Below are positions 20,835 through 33,140 of a stretch of 64,000 nt of DNA, piece after piece. The number at the start of each line of letters is the position of its first letter. The first letter of the stretch is position 1. The stretch is from positions 481,845-545,844 of the forward strand of contig VZRS01002799.1 in the NCBI GenBank assembly GCA_013398055.1. Reading direction: 5' to 3'. The position numbers were made by a program, and so were the translations under genes. Below the pieces are notes generated by a model. That model saw only the letters and a program-made list of their open reading frames with translations, searched no databases and was not told the origin of the DNA. This stretch comes from Ifrita kowaldi. Its lineage: Eukaryota; Chordata; Aves; Passeriformes; Cinclosomatidae.

Positions 20835-23344
20835 TTTCTAAATGGAAAGCAGAATGTTGTTCCATTCACTACTCGTGTCTTTGTCTTTTAAATTCAAATT
20901 TTTCAATAAGGCTGGGATTCCACAGAGGTGATGGGCTCATACCAATGGATGGCAGTGGCTGCATCCTTGGAAATACAGCAGCAGTAGTACATAACACCAT
21001 GCACTGGCATGCCAAAGTGCTCAGATTTAACTTGATAACCTGATGATGCCTCGAGAGACCTGAGGGCACCCACATACACATTAGCTGCAAATACACTTTT
21101 TCCCCCCAAACTTCACTGGTTTCTTAGGGTTATTTTTTTTTATCTCTCCAGAATAGATTTTAGCAACATTCATCACACACCATCAGGAGTTGAGTTCAGC
21201 TGCAATATATGTATGTGAACTTGTGATCTGATCCACCCTGGGTTTCTCCGTTGCAGGATCAGCCCTGCTTATCATCTCCACTCCGTGGTAATGTCATCTT
21301 TGCTCTGTCCTTGGTTGTGACCTCACCAAATTACTCCCCAAAACAGTAAGAAACAGCTGAAATTTGAATTGGAATTTTCACTTAAAAGAATCCAGTGAAA
21401 AGGTATTAAGTTATTCTGAGCTACTTTGTCATTGCTATTTTGGGTTACAGTGAATGAACCCTCTACTTGTTCATACTAGTAGTGCTGCTTGCCACAAGCT
21501 GGAAGAAATGGGCTCACACAATGTGCTTTTTTCATGTGGCATCCCACACTTCCAGGCTTCCATGGGAATATATGAATAAATCCAATTAAAACATTTTTTT
21601 TATTCCTTTTTTACTCCCACTCTGTTCACCAGATGTGCCAACTAATCCTGGGCTTTGGTTGCCAGCCCGGGCTTCCTTTTTTTGTTTATTGAGTTACCCT
21701 CAGTAATGTGTCTTCCCTCAGGGCCAGATCCTGGATTCACTTAGGGTCCTACAGCCATGGTCCTCAGTGGGTGATGGCATTCATGTGGTGAGTGGGTGTG
21801 GGGCTGGGAATACATCCCTGGTGTGGGGATCGGTCAGCATGTCCATGATGATGCATGAAGTGGATCAGAGCCGGTCACCCTCGCAGGCTGTTGGGAGTAC
21901 CTTCCGTAGCTAGCAAAAATTAGCACAACTGAGACTATATACATTTTCATTAATCTTCGTGAGCCTTAAATAAAAGGAGCACTGCTGGCAGCTCTGATTA
22001 AGAGCTTTCTATTGATCATAAAAGCCTAACACTAAAATGAATTGTTTAATGTTGAAGGATTGAGATAAAAGCCAAATAATTTGATTTATCGCAAAACCAA
22101 GGCATAAGAAGAAAGAAAATACTTCAAATAAGAATGCTACAGTCTCTGTAGTAGGCCCTGAGCTAATTTCAGGCAGATCAGGAAAACAGCCCAGCCTCCA
22201 TGGCCACATCTGCACCACAGTACAGAGTGGTCACAGCCTCTCGATGCCTCATGAGTGCCTTGGCCAGCACTGTGTGGAGGAAGGAGGCTTGAGATGCTTT
22301 AGCCTTGCACAATAAATCCATTCCGTGCTTTCACATGCCCCCACTATAATAGATACACATTTTTATGCAAAGCAAGAAAATGAATATACAAATATTATAT
22401 ATTGTGTGTAGAATTCACCCTGCTTGACCATTTCAGCCCTCTGAAAGCTGGGCACTTGAGCTCGTTATTTATATTTAGTAGCCTCTATTGTTACCAGAAG
22501 GAGAGAAAGCATCTCCTTAGTGAATATCCCTTTAAGGGGATCGGATTGACCTTCTGTTCACTGTTTAGGAAGGGAACCAAGACTCTACTAGATGACTAGT
22601 TGTTAGATTAAGCCAGATACTGGTACTCCTTAGTGTGTGTGTGGGATGATAGAAGGTGTGAGAAGTTACACAGTGATGAGCCTGCAGAACCCCCTCACAG
22701 CAAGCAATCTGCCATTGCAGTGTGTGCTGAAGGCTGACACAGAGCTTGCCACCCCAGGCACAAAACGCACTTGCAAATCCCCTGCCATATTCTTGATAAT
22801 GAGTAAAAAAACCAGAGCCCCTATTCTGACCTCCATTCTGACTACATTCATGCTTCTCAGCAACATGATTTTCTTTCAGCATGGTGGAGTTCTTGGAAGG
22901 GTTTTGGCCATTCATCAGCAGGCACTAGTCTCTGGGAATAAGGGAGTAGGGAGGTGGTAGACATGTCATTTGGGAGAAATGAGACATATTCCAAACTTCT
23001 CCATGCCTACTTAGCTCCCAAAATGTCTGCTCTGGCTCTGTTAGCAGTTAAGCATCTGTCAAGTTGCTCTGCTCTAGCCAAAGCTTACAGTGGCCAGCCA
23101 ATTCCAGGCTGGGCAGTGGAGCTCTACCAGGGAGTAAGGCAGACCTTGCCTATGAGCTGTGTGAGCTGTGCAGAAAAAGCTGGGAGAAGCCCAAAGACCA
23201 GGGGGCTCCTTCCCTTGTCCACCAGAAGACTATACTTGTCTCTGAGAGGACAGAAGTTTGCAAAGGAAGCATGGTGTCTAAAGGAGTGTGCCAAGCATGG
23301 GGAGGCATGTGCTGAGCATCAGAGTCATTCAGGAAGTGCGTGTC

Positions 23345-23635
23345 TGTAGTAATATGTATTTAAACCCTGATGGTGTGCACTAGCCAAGCTCTCACTCAGG
23401 ACCGGACTCAACACCTGAACTCAATTGTTACTCAAATAGAGTTCAGGCCACCTCAACCTAAAGTGCTCATTAACCTCCCACAAACAGCTGTAGCTGCAGG
23501 GTGGGCACAAGCCCTATAAATCTAACCCTGGGAGGAACCAAGGTTGAGCTGGTAGTTCCTGGCTGCTGTGTGCTGCTGGAGCTCTGCTCTGAGAAATCAT
23601 AATCCAAGACTCAGAAGACTGTGAGCTCTGGCACA
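23345..23635 (+). mobile_element. 5' LTR of an alpharetrovirus-like provirus
   Basis: The LTR runs from TGTAGTAATATG to CTCTGGCACA (291 bp), so it has TGT...ACA ends. The opening TGTAGT is also the start of avian leukosis/sarcoma virus LTRs. A TATAAA box lies at 23515-23520. Two bases after the LTR end comes a tRNA-Trp primer-binding site (annotated separately), which fixes this as the 5' LTR in plus orientation. The left target-site duplication is CGTGTC (23339-23344), and TGTGTC follows the 3' LTR, a 6-bp duplication with one mismatch. Six base pairs is the size made by alpharetroviral and class II ERV integrases. I did not see a canonical AATAAA inside it. Confidence 0.85.
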
Positions 23636-23637
23636 AG

Positions 23638-23655
23638 TGGTGACCCCGACATGAT
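23638..23655 (+). promoter_or_regulatory. tRNA-Trp primer-binding site
   Basis: The 18 bases TGGTGACCCCGACATGAT are complementary to the 3' end of vertebrate tRNA-Trp with one mismatch (A for G at the 14th base). They start two bases after the LTR end, the standard position for minus-strand priming. Avian leukosis and sarcoma viruses use tRNA-Trp. This assigns the element to the alpharetrovirus-like (class II) ERVs with good confidence. Confidence 0.88.
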
Positions 23656-23665
23656 ACCAACATGN
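23656..23665. other. Truncated provirus leader and single-N assembly junction
   Basis: Nine bases follow the primer site before one ambiguous base (N) at 23665, and immediately after it the sequence resumes inside the 3' LTR. The gag, pro, pol and env regions expected between the LTRs are absent. The single N is probably a placeholder for a gap of unknown size, so the provirus interior may be missing from the assembly and not from the genome. Confidence 0.7.
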
Positions 23666-23877
23666 ACTCAATTGTTATTTAAATAGAGTTCATGCCACCT
23701 CAGCCTAAAGTGCTTGTTAACCTCCTACAAACAGCTGTAGCTTCAGGGTGGGCACAAGCCCTATAAATCTAGCCCTGGGAGGAGCCAAGGTTGGTTGTTC
23801 CTGGTTGCTGTGTGTTGCTGGAGCTCTGCTCTGAGAAATCATAATCCAAGACTCAGAAGACTCTGAGCTCTGGCACA
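23666..23877 (+). mobile_element. 3' LTR of the same provirus, start missing
   Basis: This piece aligns to 23419-23635 with a constant 247-base offset up to a 5-bp deletion, and ends with the same CTCTGGCACA. The first ~74 bases of the LTR are absent because the sequence begins at the N. By eye there are about 14 substitutions and one 5-bp deletion over ~217 bp relative to the 5' LTR, so this is a separately evolving LTR and not a haplotype duplicate. TATAAA is at 23762-23767. The right target-site duplication TGTGTC is at 23878-23883. Confidence 0.83.
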
Positions 23878-23883
23878 TGTGTC

Positions 23884-25533
23884 CACCTCAGCAGGGCTTA
23901 GAGTACAGGAAGCTCTCCCTTGGGCAAGGGGAGGGGGTGTGTGAATGGCACATCCTCCTCACCTTCATTAGCCTGTGCGTAAAGTTTTTTCACTGTGCCT
24001 TTTTCATAAATGTGTTTGTATGTCTCTCTGCTTTTGAGCATACGCCTTAGAAACAAGTGCATATGCTACTTTAGTCTGACACCCAAATCCTCCTCCCAAT
24101 CTCCCACCTAGTTTATTCAGTACTTGTCCTGCTTTGCTTCCCACTTTAATGGTTGCACTGCTTTTGCTTTTTCCATATACATGAGCTTGTATTGATGCCA
24201 GATAGCATCAAAGATTCCCACAATAATTTCCTCCTGGAGATCTGCCAGCAAAAAATAGGGCAGATAAGAGCCTGTCCATACACTGTTGTGGTGGAATTAA
24301 TCTGTTTCTTGTTTTTAAGCGGGGGCTGTGGCGTAAAATCAGCCTGGCTCTGCTCTCCTCCACAAGAGGAAGAACCTTCCCAGTTTTCACTATTCCCTGG
24401 CTGCTTGTTGAATCTCTCTTCAAGTCACAACTTTACAACTACTGACCCTTTAAATTTCCTGGCATGGACTCATGTAATCTCTTCTTCTCCTTATTGCCCA
24501 GTAGAGATTGACAGCACAGCAATGGTTATGGCTTTGCTTTTGGTTATGGTTCTTTACAGATTTTAGCTGGGCTTAGTCAGAGGCAAACAGGTGTAGGGGA
24601 GATTCTTACTTAGTGTTAGTGCCCTTGGTTTGGTAGCTGTGCCTTCTCAGGGCATCTCACTGTGGAAGAATTTTCATTTGTCAGTAAAGAAGGGTATATT
24701 AAACTCAAAGGGAGTGCTCTTTCTCCTCAGTTGTTTTGAGGTTTGTTCTGAATTCTAACATGTTATGCCCATGTGAATAGGAACATTTCAAGCACTATCT
24801 GCTTGCTGTGAGCCCAATAAACAGTGGATGCCACGAATGGAGTCCCTAGCACGTTTTTGGAAGAGGAATATAGATGGCATATGGCACAGAAGAATAATTT
24901 CACAGTGATAAGCAAAAGCCGGTTATTAGCAAGGCACTGCTTTGTAGCTAATGGTGTTATGGATAATGAGGCAAAGGCGAACCTGTTCTCAGTGCTGGGA
25001 AATAGCTGATTGCTCTCCTCGGCAGAAACAATACCAAGCCTAAAACACCCTTGATCCTTTGATAGATTTTGGGGGAAGCTGTCCCAGTGCTCAAAGATGA
25101 GCTGCAGCATAGCTTTGGGAGCAGGCTGTGCTGCAGCTGGCAGGAGAGCTGCTGGCAGCTTCACTACAAAGCTAGGCCAACCTGAGCAGCAGAACAGAAA
25201 ACCCTGCAGGTGGCATGGCCATGCAGCCGTTGCCACTGTGCTGCAGTCCCCACACATCCATGAGCAGCAAATGTTTGTGTTTCTGTGCACAGTAGCGATA
25301 GCATGTCAGAAGGAAGAGGCTGAATTATTTTCGGGTTGGTTTGGGAGAGGGTTGCTGGTTTATTAAAAAGCACTATCTATCCAAAGGATTTTTTTATAGC
25401 TATTGAAAGAAGATCAGCATTGAAAGAAGATATGAATGTTCACTGGCAACTTTGTGAGTGTATCACAATTCCGACTTGCAAATAGATTTGCAGTTCTGTA
25501 CAGTCTCTGAAGGCAACCCTGCTTATTTTGACC
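23884..25533. other. Unique sequence, no gene seen
   Basis: The frames 24153-24566 (plus, 137 codons) and 24763-25290 (minus, 175 codons) have no recognisable domain and no supporting context. No repeat family was recognised. Confidence 0.5.
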
Positions 25534-25668
25534 AAAAAAAAGGAAAATAAATATAGAGGGGCGGAATAGGAGAGAAATCAAGGGAGAAAGAGAAATAAAG
25601 GAGAGAGGAATGGAGGAAAAGAAAAGGGAAAAAAGAAAAGAAGGGGAAAAAAGGAAGGAAGGAAGACC
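25534..25668 (+). repeat. Long polypurine tract
   Basis: About 135 bases are almost wholly A and G on the plus strand, with GGAAGGAAGGAAG near the end. It is a low-complexity purine/pyrimidine strand asymmetry that can adopt triplex DNA. Confidence 0.85.
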
Positions 25669-28143
25669 TTAAAAAGAGGGAAAGATTGGACCAACTACAA
25701 CAACCTGAAAAACCTGACTGTTGGTGACCTAGATCTTAAGAAAAAGGCTGGCACTTGAGGATATGCTGACGTTGATCTGTGATGTATGATGGTCAAACTC
25801 CTTAAAGTGACTAATGATTTTTTGTGCCTCAGTTCCCAGTGACAGAAATGAGCCAGGCTTGCAGAGAACTGCAGGCCCAGAAGGCCCCAACACACTACAG
25901 GTACTGCACGCTCAGCCATACTCCTCCCTGGACAGCCTCAGTCCACCAACAGGCTGCATCAATGACGTCTGCAGTCATGTCCTTCCTGCCCCTTTGCACA
26001 CCAAACTGACCTTGGTCTGGACCTCTGTCCCTCTGAAACATCCTGGCCCTCTCTGTGGAGGGAGATGGGGTTCAGCTCACACCCACTCAGCCTGTTGGTT
26101 CCCCCCAGAAGCCCCCCCAGCCTCCTCTTTCAGCACTGAACCTCCCCCATCAGAAATTAGGAATTTGGAGTTTTGTTTAAAAATAAAGCATGCAGAAGGT
26201 TCCTATGGCCCTGCTCCCCTCAGACACCCTGTCTTGCCAGCTGCCATGCGAGGGGGTCTGCAGGGCCAGTGTGCCCCTATCCCCCAGCCACCAATGTCTC
26301 CCCACATCCTGCCAATGGCAGTGCTTCCCCCAGGTCACCAAAAGCCACATTAAGTTATTATTAATTACAACAGGACCAACAGTGGTGCCAGTGGGCCCTG
26401 GTGAAGGGCCAGCTGCCCTCAATGGCCATAGGAGATGCCCAGCTGCCCACCCTGAAGGGCTTCCCCAAGGCTTCACACCACACACCCCTACAGAGATATG
26501 GTTCCCACACAAAATACAGCTGCCTCCAGAGCAGCTGTCCTGCAGCTGCTGTCACCCAGAAATTTCCACAAAAAACTCTTTCCAGCGGCACTTGCCCGGG
26601 GTATGGAGCAACGGCAGGGTGGTGCCTGCACCACCTTCCTTGCTTCAAGCCACACTCAGCAGGAAAGCTGAAATGTCGTGATCAGAGCTCACAGGACGGC
26701 GTGGTGGAGAATTTCATTCCCCCTCTCCGGAAAGCCCAGGCCAGCCGGTGAATGTGAGCCAACGCCACTCAGCAAAAGCCACCCCTGGCCCCCTGCAATC
26801 TACCCCTGATGAATGAGCTGCAACACACTCAAAAGGTGAGAAGGCCCAGCCAGACCCATATCTCACAAACCTTGGCAAAACTGTGGTAAAAACCTGTGAA
26901 ATAGGCTCTTTATTTTTTTCCTCCCTTCTGTTTTCACTTTTTGTTCATGTTTTGGGCTCCGTGCCCCTGTGCAGCATGCCTGAGCGGGTTGGGGCTGAGG
27001 GGACAGGCCATGGCAGAACTCTGAGCCTGGTGGGGTGGGAAGGAGGGCAAGCATCAGTCTTGAAGCATTCAAACAAATGCTGCACTACTCCTAGAGTGAT
27101 GTCAGGCCACCTTTTCTGCTCAAATTGTAGTAAAAATAAATACAGCTAGAATGTGTGGGCATGGTTTGGAAAAGGATAAAGGGGACATTTCAACATTGGT
27201 CTCACTGAAGTGGAAATGATTTCTGATAGCCAGCTGGAAGCTGGCACAGGCACTAGGCTGAAGTTGAGAGTTCATGCAGCTGGGGTTTCATAATACCAAA
27301 TTGCTAGTCTTTCATTTATTACTTGAGTCGAATCCTAAAATCTTATTTATATGATTAGTCCCTCTGGGCCATATCCTTATTTCTCTTACACCAGACTGAC
27401 TCAGAGAGGGGGACATCTGTGAGGCAAAGCCTCCTCATTAGAAGGTCCCTCTAGAATGAAAAAATAAGAGCCAGCTATGGTAACGTCCTCTAGCCTGCGG
27501 CAGGGAGGCTCAGACCAACACAGAAATGAGCTACACGCCAGGCAGCTCTCTTCAGCAGAACTAGCACAGCCCTCCAGAGTCCTCCACGCCTTCCTTCTTC
27601 AGATGAAGGTTCAGTTCAAGTACCTGGTACTAATCATCCAGGTCATTAATTTTTTTTGCTTCAATTTACGTCAAAACCTGCTTCCCCCTCCACACTGAGC
27701 AACATGGCAGCTGTTACAAGGGAAGTATTTGGTGCAGAGATGGCTGGCTGAACAGCCTGGCTCCTTAATTTGAACCCATAGCCAGGTGACCAGGGCATTG
27801 TGATGAACAACTCAGTGTATCACATAGTGTGGATTCAGTCATTTTGCTGCAGACAGGCGCAGCCCAGAGCAGTGGGGGCAGAAAATGTTGTATCATGCTT
27901 GTCCTGGAGGCCAGGAGCTGCTGGCAGAGCAGGTGCCCTTAGCAGTGCAGTATCACCCTCCTTATGGATTTGGAGAAAGGCTATACCAGGTGAGATACCA
28001 GGAACTGGAGGCCCCTCCAGCAGCATGATGGGCAGAAGGTGGGAAGGCACATCTACTCCAACTGTTAGTCTGGCAGAGAGATGTCTGAGATCGTGGAGGT
28101 CTGAGCTTGTCCATCCATGTGAAGAAGCACAGGTTTATTATTC
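25669..28143. other. GC-richer unique sequence, no gene seen
   Basis: Between 25850 and 26760 the sequence is moderately GC-rich, with overlapping open frames on both strands (up to 179 codons, plus, 25814-26353). Their translations are proline/serine-rich low-complexity protein with no family likeness, as expected of non-coding GC-rich DNA. The remainder is unremarkable. Confidence 0.5.
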
Positions 28144-28652
28144 ATCATAGAATCAGGTTGGAAAAGACCTCTAGGATCATCAAGTCCAACAATTAACCCA
28201 GCACTGTCAAGTCCACTGTTAAATCATGTCCCCAAATGCCACATCCACATGCTTTTTGAACACTTCCAGGAATGGTGACCACTTTCGTGGGCAGTCTATT
28301 CCAGTGCCTGTCCACTCTTTCAGTGAAGAAGTGTTCCCTAATATCTAACTTAAACTTCCCCATGTGAACCTTGAGGCCATTTCCTCTCCCCCTGTCACTT
28401 GTTACATAGAAGAAGAGACTGACCCCCACCTTGCCACAACCTCCTTTCAGGTAGTTGTAGAGAATAATGTCTACCCTGAGCCTCTTTTTCTCTGGGCCAA
28501 ACAACTCCAGCTCCCTTAGCTGCTCCACATAAGACTTGTGCTCCAGACCCTTCACCAGCTTCTCTAGACACATTCCAGCACTTCAGTGTCTTTCTTGAAG
28601 CAAGGGAACCAAAACCAGTCACAGTACTTGAGGTGCAGCCTCACCAGTGCCA
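28144..28652 (-). mobile_element. CR1 LINE, 5'-truncated, minus strand
   Basis: This is the last ~0.5 kb of a CR1 element on the minus strand. The plus strand starts with the tail CATCATAGAATCAGGTTGG. A minus-strand frame (28193-28573) still encodes the end of the CR1 reverse transcriptase, with [17 protein letters not shown], then [14 protein letters not shown] and HWNRLP. The frame lacks everything upstream and the catalytic domain, so the copy is inactive. It belongs to a different CR1 subfamily from the copy at 1601-2420, judging by the tail and body sequence. Confidence 0.9.
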
Positions 28653-31600
28653 CCTCAGAACCACATACTGCCCAGGCAGCTGAGCCCAGTAGGCGGAATT
28701 TTTTAATATGGGATCAGTGGAAAAGCAATTCCTTCAGGCCTGATTCTGGGCCTGGCAGGAGTCCAGCACAAGGGTCCCTGCATGTGCTTCTCCTGCATAT
28801 CTAATCCTGTGTCTATCTCCAACACAGTTCAGGGCTCCTTGCACCTGGTGGAGTAGACTCTGCTGTATTTTGATTTCTGAGCCTTCGCCTTAATCAGCAG
28901 CCCCTGCAATAATAGTTGTGGAATGAAAAGGCAGAGAAGAAAAGGCAGGAGGAAGAGGATGAAGCAGAAGGAAGTGGCCAAGCTCAAGGGCACACAATGT
29001 GAAGTCAAATGAAGGCAACCTGGTTTCTGGACTGTGTTCATTCTGTATAAATATCCCCAAAAATTTAGAGAGATAGGGAGAAGGCTCGGGAACAAAATCC
29101 TGCAGAATCAAGGCTGCAGTGCACTTATTCAGGGATGTGAGAGACTCTAGGATCTGGGGCAGAAATTCCCCAGCAGAAACGGTATGCTGGGGGGAATCAC
29201 CAATTACTCCTGTTAGCACCTGCAAGCAGGCATTTTAACAAAGCAGCATTCTCTCATTCTGTTGAAATGCACAGCATATCCCACCAGGCTAATTAAATAG
29301 CAACCCCTCCCTTACAAATAAGGGCACTGCAGAGGGTGTGCTTGAGCTCAGCCCCTGCACACAAAGGGTGACCGTTCCCAGGTTGGATTCCAACAGGGAA
29401 ATAAAGACTTCCAGGACCAGGGATCTGCTCTGCGCCTGATGCCACCGCTCAGCTCGCTCGGCAAAGCAAGGCCTCCACCAGCCTCCCTCCCACCCAGCCC
29501 CGCCGAGGCTTCATCTGCCTGCCCAGATTTCATGGGAGCAGGCAAGTTCTGCTGGCTTCAGCTTCCCAGGCACTGCCTAATTGCAGGGCAACACCATGTG
29601 CCACGGTGCAGTTTTGTTTGTCAACCTGAAGGGCTTTGTGTAAGTTCTATAAAACACAGGCAAAGTGTGTCCGGCGCAGCGTGGTACGGTGTGCGGCGCA
29701 GTGATGTCGCCTGCACCTGGACACCTCTGGGACCCGTTACCCTTGCTGAGGGTGGGATAAAAAGTACTTTGTTTTGTGCCTGCATTTTTGAAAACTGAGA
29801 AGAGTGCTCAGGGATTTCTGAAGCTTGAGTTGATTAGCAGTTAATGATGTGTGTCCTGAGGAAAAAGTAAGATTAAATATTCTGCTCGTATTGAGCAGGG
29901 CGTTTTAAGCTTGAGATTTATAGCTATTTTGTAAGTATTTCATGAAGTGTTTAGGTCTGTTCAACTCTTGGTTACACAGCCGCTCAGTATTTTGAGCACT
30001 CATTTTATGCAGATATAACTTAAACAACCAATGCTGTATGAAAGTGTATGAGTGCATGTGTTGTAACTGCACATTAACTCTCGGGGAATGCTATTGAAAA
30101 ACAGACACACAGGAGTAACTTCTTCAGCAACCCACAGATCTGTGCTCAAATGCTGCTGCCTCATCCCAGGGCCATCCCAGACCCAGCACCAGCTGCCTTG
30201 AGCACTGCACCTTCCAGTCTGTGAAGAATGCTGTGGCAAAGCTTGTCCTCTTTGCTTATTTCCTCAGCCCTCGCCACTTTCTCTTGACTTGTCTCAGCTG
30301 GAGTTGACTTACGCTCAGTTTTGAGCACAGTCCTGCCCTTTCCCACGTGTTGTATTTCTGAGTTATGTTATCCATTTGTGGCCTCTACCCTACAGGTACA
30401 TCCCAACTCAGTTGCCTGGGTGTCACCCCACAGCGTTTCTGTCCTTGGCCCTTGGAATGTGGTGCAACTTTCCTGCAGGTGGCTACCATGCTCTTACTAC
30501 TTACCTGTTTTGATGCTTTCCTTCCTGAAGACATATTTCTGTCACATTTCCTCCAGGTAATACCATGCATCCACCCATCGATTTTAAAGAAAGGCAAGAA
30601 GAAAGAGGTGGCGTTTTTTAATCTCTTAGGAGAGAAACAAATTTCCTAGAAACTCTATATTTCTAGGAGCTTGTCTCCATAACAAGATGAAGGTGTGCTT
30701 GTAAAAATGTACAAGATCAGCAGAGATGCAGTGCAGAGGCTTCAGGCCTCTGTAATGAGTCTTGGAAGGGCACTTGGGTTGCTGAGCTGTCCTGATTCCT
30801 GTACACCATCCTTTAACTTCTCCTGTTACCCAGGCTAAGCAGATTCAGTGAGGCACAGGTAGGTCAAGACACACTACATCCATAACTTCATTTTGCCTTG
30901 GAGGTGTACTGCAAGATCAACACCTAACACATCATGCTTTGCAAAAGTTGGCAATACAGTGCGTAGAATGAGGGCACTGACTTTTCTCCCTTCACTTGGG
31001 GAAATTTCCCTCACACAGTACCATGTGTGCAAAAGAGTAATTGTTTCCCAGTATATGAAGTGTAGCCAAACAGGCTAAGCTGAACAAAAGTTTCAGATCC
31101 TACATGGCTATTAAGAGCTTCCAGTTAATTGAACACTTGAGTGACAAATGCACACAGCCACATTTGGACAGATAATCTGCTTCAAATCAACCCTTCTACC
31201 CCAGGAAAACCCTAAGGAAATAATTTATAGTGCAAGTGTGTGGTGTATTTCACAATATGTAAAATTTATATCTCATGCTAAAAAAGGCTAAAACTAGAAC
31301 TGGCTGAAAGAAATGAAGCAACACATCTCTCAAAAGTTCTTAATTTGAATGTACAAAGTCATAAGTCTCTAGTGCATATGCACTGTTAAAACTTGTACTT
31401 GTGTGCTACACACAGACAGAAAAAGCAGAGTAACTAACGTTGCTCAGTAGATGTTCTGTGTTATTACTGTAATTTCCAGTATGGAGCTCATGCAGATTTT
31501 GCTACTGGGATAGCTGTGAAAACCTTCCAACTTTTTCTCCCCCCTCTCACCTTTTCCAAATGTGAAGCTGAATTTCTATCTTGCAAGAGGTACTATAGAT

Positions 31601-33140
31601 CTGATTATATATTGGCTCCTCAGCCTGACTGAGCCCACTCTGTGTGGTCAGGGGGATTAGCAGAAGTCAGCTTAAGTGATTTTTTTTTTAGAAGGAACAG
31701 GATGCATTGTATGTATGTGAGCCTTCCGAGGCAGCTTAGCAGAAGCACAGCAGCGCTGCTGACAGGGATAATAGCACTGCTAATAGGTATGGCACGTATT
31801 CCAAATGCATTCAAAATACCCATGGCTGCATCACTGCTTTTCTTATTTTTCCGAGGGACAGACACCAATGAAAACCTATAAAATAATAGCTTATTTTCAC
31901 TAACATCCTCTTGAAGGAAATGGGACTTAGTCTAGAGTTATCTGCTAATTTGGAGGAGAAAGGTTTTTTTAATGCATTGTAAAACAATCATTTGAATTGC
32001 GTTTTAGCATTGGTTTTCTGTAAAAGTCTAAAGGTCATGTTCCTGCTTTACTGTAGGACTGTATCTGGTGTATATCCAGATTCACAAATAGCTAAAGAAT
32101 AAAAATTCGTTCTTTGGCAGCTGGAACAAAGTGTCTTAAGCAAAATCATGTGTTTGAATCTACATCCAGACATGGGTCTTACTAGTTCAGGTCTGGAAAT
32201 TTCTCCTACAGTCAGACGTACATTGCAAGCCATATATTTTAAACAGAGCACTGGGCTTAATTTGGATTGCTTTATCCGTATTAAAAAAAAAAGTTATACA
32301 TATTCATAAAAATGATCCTTAGATCATTCCAACAATAAAGTTTGAATCTAGAAGAATAAACTTTCATGGCTAAATTGATTTGGCTTTTTAGGAGCCCTCT
32401 TCTTTAGGTAGACCTTTCAACCTCTGGAGCTGGGGATGGAACACTTCTTCAAACAGCAAACTATTGTATATGTCAGAGCTTGAAAAGCATTTTGAAAGCA
32501 AAAGAAAGTGAAATAACCCCAGATGTTATCACAAACTCCTGTCCTTTTGAATTTAAAAAATGGTTCATGACTTATTATGGATTTCTTGTGAACATGTTTA
32601 TTGGGTGAGAGTTTTACCCAATATTTTGATAGAATATCAAAATTGTGGGTTCTTCTACCTGATGACTCTTTGAGATGCACGAATTTCAGGGGTCATATGG
32701 TAAGACTTTTTTCTTTGATTGGATGAATAAAACATCTTATATAAGTAAAAAACAAACACCACTAGTGAATGAGGTGCTTCTGGCACAAACACTTGGAAGA
32801 CTACTCATTCATTCTTAAAATTCATGCCACTTTCCCACACGAGGGTTGTCACATACTTGGCAGTGGTCCAAACAGCATAAAACATAATCTAGGAATAAAA
32901 GCTAATGAATGCAGGTCTCTTAGCTGCAAAAGATCAGACTCTGAAAAAAATAAATTTTCAGCCATTTCTATTAACAGTGTTTGCCATAAAACAAAACCTA
33001 CTTACACAGATGGCTGCGTGTTAGTTCTTCTGGGATTTTTTTTTTTAACCCTTAACTCCTGCATTTTATCTTCTTTTTGTGAGTTTGAATCAGACCATCA
33101 GTGTTATTTTCATAGAACTGTTTGTGTTCTAATTAAGCAA
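28653..33140. other. Unique sequence, no gene seen
   Basis: The GC content rises around 29420-29760, with several CpGs (GTGTCCGGCGCAGCGTGG near 29670). No exon is recognisable. The block 31620-31900 includes a 79-codon plus frame with a hydrophobic stretch but no family likeness. No interspersed repeat was recognised. Confidence 0.45.

Larger units (their letters stand above)
18961..23338. other. Unique sequence with two faint ancient repeat scraps
   Basis: There is no recognisable gene. At about 19955-19990 TCTCATCTAATCCAATCC resembles a decayed minus-strand CR1 tail. At about 20240-20285 AGACTTGCCCACACAATGAG followed by TCAGTGGCACAGCTG resembles the core of a MIR/CORE-SINE. Both are weak. 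A (GAT)n run lies at 20791-20834. A 131-codon plus frame at 22954-23349 ends at the LTR boundary and shows no family likeness. Confidence 0.45.

Noticed and set aside
23419..23877. A false haplotype duplication like the other single-N sites.
   Set aside because: The two copies differ by roughly six percent plus an indel, far above the other duplicated blocks, and a primer-binding site lies between them, so they are two LTRs of a provirus.
31642..31881. A 79-codon plus frame with a hydrophobic stretch resembling a membrane protein.
   Set aside because: It has no family likeness or splice context, and it translates a T-rich run. A chance frame is the simpler reading.
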